Below are positions 5,485 through 6,355 of a DNA stretch of 6,355 nucleotides, piece by piece. A program made the translations under genes and the position numbers. Below the pieces are notes generated by a model. The model had not been told where the DNA came from. It ran no database searches and worked only from the letters and a program-made list of their open reading frames with translations. The DNA is taken from the NCBI GenBank assembly GCA_002418465.1, contig DIEE01000220.1, positions 172-6,526 on the forward strand, written 5' to 3'. Source of the stretch: Pseudomonas sp. UBA5782 (lineage in GTDB: Bacteria; Pseudomonadota; Gammaproteobacteria; Pseudomonadales; Pseudomonadaceae). Numbering within the stretch: position 1 is the first letter of the stretch; every line of letters begins with the position of its first letter.

Positions 5485-5490
5485 AGGAAG
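5485..5490 (+). promoter_or_regulatory. Ribosome binding site that fixes the start of the cyclodeaminase-like gene
   Basis: AGGAAG ends 6 nt before ATG 5497. The frame is open further upstream to a TTG at 5452, but that start has no comparable site and the extra 15 residues do not look like family sequence, so 5497 is preferred. Confidence 0.7.
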
Positions 5491-5496
5491 ATTGCC

Positions 5497-6093
5497 ATGC
5501 CGCGCAGCGAAACCCTCTGGTCCCAAAGCCTCATCCAGTTCCGCGACGCGGTCGCCGAGCCATCACCCACGCCCAGCTGCGGCGCCGCCGCCGTCGTCAG
5601 CGCCAACCTCGGCCTGGCGCTGGTGCTCATGGCCCTGCGTACTTCCCAGACGAAGCATCCGCAGGCCGAGCGCGGAGTACTAATCAGGCAGGTGGAAAGC
5701 CTGCTGCACCGCCTCGCCGACTATGCCGACGCCGACGTGCTGGCCTTCGCCGACTATATGGAAGCGCTGCGCCACGACGAATCCCAGGCACCGAACCGAC
5801 AGCGCGCCGCGCGCAAGACCTCCGCCGTCTCGCTCGACGGCGCGCGCTGCTGCGCCCAGGCCCTGGCGCTCGCGATCGACGCACGGCGGTACACCGCCAG
5901 CGCCCTCGTCAGCGATATCGAAGCCGGCGCCCTGCTCGTGCATGCAGGGCTCTCCGCGCTGCTGATCAACCTCGACGTGGACCTGCGCGAACTGGTGGAC
6001 AAGGAGGAACGCCAGCGCCTGCACATGGCGCGTCAACAGGTTCAGGAGGAGGCGGACCAGCGCCTCGCGCAGGTCCGCGCGACCGGCCACTAG
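5497..6093 (+). CDS. Cyclodeaminase/cyclohydrolase family protein (FTCD C-terminal / FchA-like)
   Basis: This 198-aa, mostly helical, probably cytoplasmic protein looks like the formiminotransferase-cyclodeaminase C-terminal family, which acts on formimino- or methenyl-tetrahydrofolate. Matching features in order are a short N-terminal helix (SLIQFRDAVA), the PTPSCGAAAVVSANLGLALVLMAL block (25-47, normally PxPGGGS followed by an Ala-rich helix), DADVLAFADYMEAL (78-91) like the family's D-x(3)-F-x-x-Y helix, and ALVSDIEAGALLVHAGLSALLINLDVDL (136-163) like its SD-x(3)-GA and N-rich closing helix. The C-terminus is a charged helix. The glycine-rich motif is degraded (PSCGAA), so folate catalysis is not assured. 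The gene is divergent from pncC and lies upstream of rimO with a 112-nt gap. Fold assignment is likely; the substrate is unknown. Confidence 0.7.
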   Translation: MPRSETLWSQSLIQFRDAVAEPSPTPSCGAAAVVSANLGLALVLMALRTSQTKHPQAERGVLIRQVESLLHRLADYADADVLAFADYMEALRHDESQAPNRQRAARKTSAVSLDGARCCAQALALAIDARRYTASALVSDIEAGALLVHAGLSALLINLDVDLRELVDKEERQRLHMARQQVQEEADQRLAQVRATGH

Positions 6094-6146
6094 CAGGCGA
6101 TCGGCAAGAACGACCATCGAGGCTATCCAAGACCCCGACCTGCCGC

Positions 6147-6152
6147 TAGAAT
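6147..6152 (+). promoter_or_regulatory. Possible -10 box of a rimO promoter
   Basis: TAGAAT followed by TGCGC has the look of a pseudomonad housekeeping -10 region and lies about 54 nt before the rimO start. No good -35 hexamer is seen at 16-18 nt upstream (the sequence there is about TATCCAA), so the call is tentative. Confidence 0.35.
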
Positions 6153-6170
6153 TGCGCACTTTTTGATCAA

Positions 6171-6189
6171 GGGCGCCTGCTGAGCGCCC
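6171..6189 (+). promoter_or_regulatory. GC-rich hairpin in the rimO leader
   Basis: GGGCGC (6171-6176) and GCGCCC (6184-6189) pair around a 7-nt loop CTGCTGA. The stem ends three bases before the GAGG ribosome binding site (6193-6196). No T-run follows, so it is not a terminator. It could influence ribosome access or mRNA stability. Confidence 0.4.
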
Positions 6190-6205
6190 CTCGAGGTTAG
6201 CCGCC

Positions 6206-6355
6206 ATGTCCACCGCCACCGCCCCCAAAGTCGGCTTCGTCAGTCTCGGATGCCCGAAAGCTACCGTCGACTCCGAACGCATCCTCACGCAGCTGCGCAT
6301 GGAGGGCTATGAAGTCGTGCCCACCTATCAGGATGCCGACGTGGTGGTGGTCAAC
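6206..6355 (+). CDS. rimO: Ribosomal protein S12 methylthiotransferase RimO, N-terminal 50 codons only
   Basis: RimO is a radical-SAM iron-sulfur enzyme that adds a methylthio group to a conserved aspartate of ribosomal protein S12. Only the first 50 residues of the roughly 440-aa protein lie in the window, cut by the right edge. They cover the start of the UPF0004 (MTTase N-terminal) domain: KVGFVSLGCPKATVDSERIL at residues 8-27, with Cys16 being the first cysteine ligand of the auxiliary cluster, then EGYEVVPTYQDADVVVVN. The position after CPKA is T rather than the more usual L. GAGG with 9-nt spacing precedes ATG 6206. The closely similar MiaB would not normally have CPKA-x-VDSE, so RimO is preferred. 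Confidence 0.93.
   Translation, partial: MSTATAPKVGFVSLGCPKATVDSERILTQLRMEGYEVVPTYQDADVVVVN

Noticed and set aside
3992..5683. 563-codon plus-strand open frame across nadE and pncC
   Set aside because: It is antisense to two clear enzyme genes and has low-complexity composition typical of GC-rich shadow frames. It has no recognisable domain.
5680..6300. 206-codon minus-strand frame opposite the cyclodeaminase-like gene
   Set aside because: It is antisense to a gene with a good ribosome binding site and family features, and it runs into the rimO start. It is most likely a shadow.
1..6355. Mobile elements, CRISPR arrays, toxin–antitoxin or defence systems
   Set aside because: No transposase, integrase, spaced direct repeats, target duplications or known defence domains were seen on either strand.

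Overview
The window looks like chromosomal core DNA of a Pseudomonas species. It is GC-rich with strong G/C preference at third codon positions. It carries an mprF–VirJ-type pair of the kind known as PA0920–PA0919 in P. aeruginosa, a Pseudomonas-restricted small protein family (DUF3509-like), and a RimO start that reads like other pseudomonad RimO proteins. From memory, PAO1 also has rimO close to this pair but with different genes in between, so this is probably a relative of P. aeruginosa rather than PAO1 itself. No mobile element, integrase, CRISPR array, rRNA or tRNA is visible.

Layout from left to right. (1) Positions 1-2623, plus strand: the C-terminal half of an aminoacyl-phosphatidylglycerol synthase (mprF family), overlapping by one base a periplasmic VirJ/AcvB-type hydrolase. 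Together they would make and remove aminoacylated phosphatidylglycerol, which sets membrane charge. (2) Positions 2624-2908: no convincing protein gene, but dense secondary structure. There are two tandem hairpins after the hydrolase gene and a five-stem inverted repeat of about 115 nt. Read on the minus strand, this repeat is followed by a terminator-like hairpin with a UUCG loop, so it is a candidate structured RNA. (3) Positions 2909-3432, minus strand: two small uncharacterised genes, one disordered/charged and one coiled-coil. (4) Positions 3433-3937: an AT-rich regulatory region with a sigma-54 -24/-12 element, a perfect IHF consensus and several palindromes, driving a 92-aa DUF3509-like gene that ends in a strong terminator. 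(5) Positions 4001-5350, minus strand: pncC (CinA C-terminal NMN deamidase family) followed by nadE (ammonia-dependent NAD synthetase), a likely NAD-recycling operon. (6) Positions 5497-6093, plus strand: a cyclodeaminase/cyclohydrolase-fold (FTCD C-terminal/FchA-like) protein with an altered N-terminal motif. (7) From 6206: the first 50 codons of rimO, which modifies ribosomal protein S12, preceded by a GC hairpin just before its ribosome binding site.

Most of the coding content belongs to known families. The parts most worth a second look are the structured intergenic element at 2736-2849 and the sigma-54/IHF promoter of the small gene at 3659.
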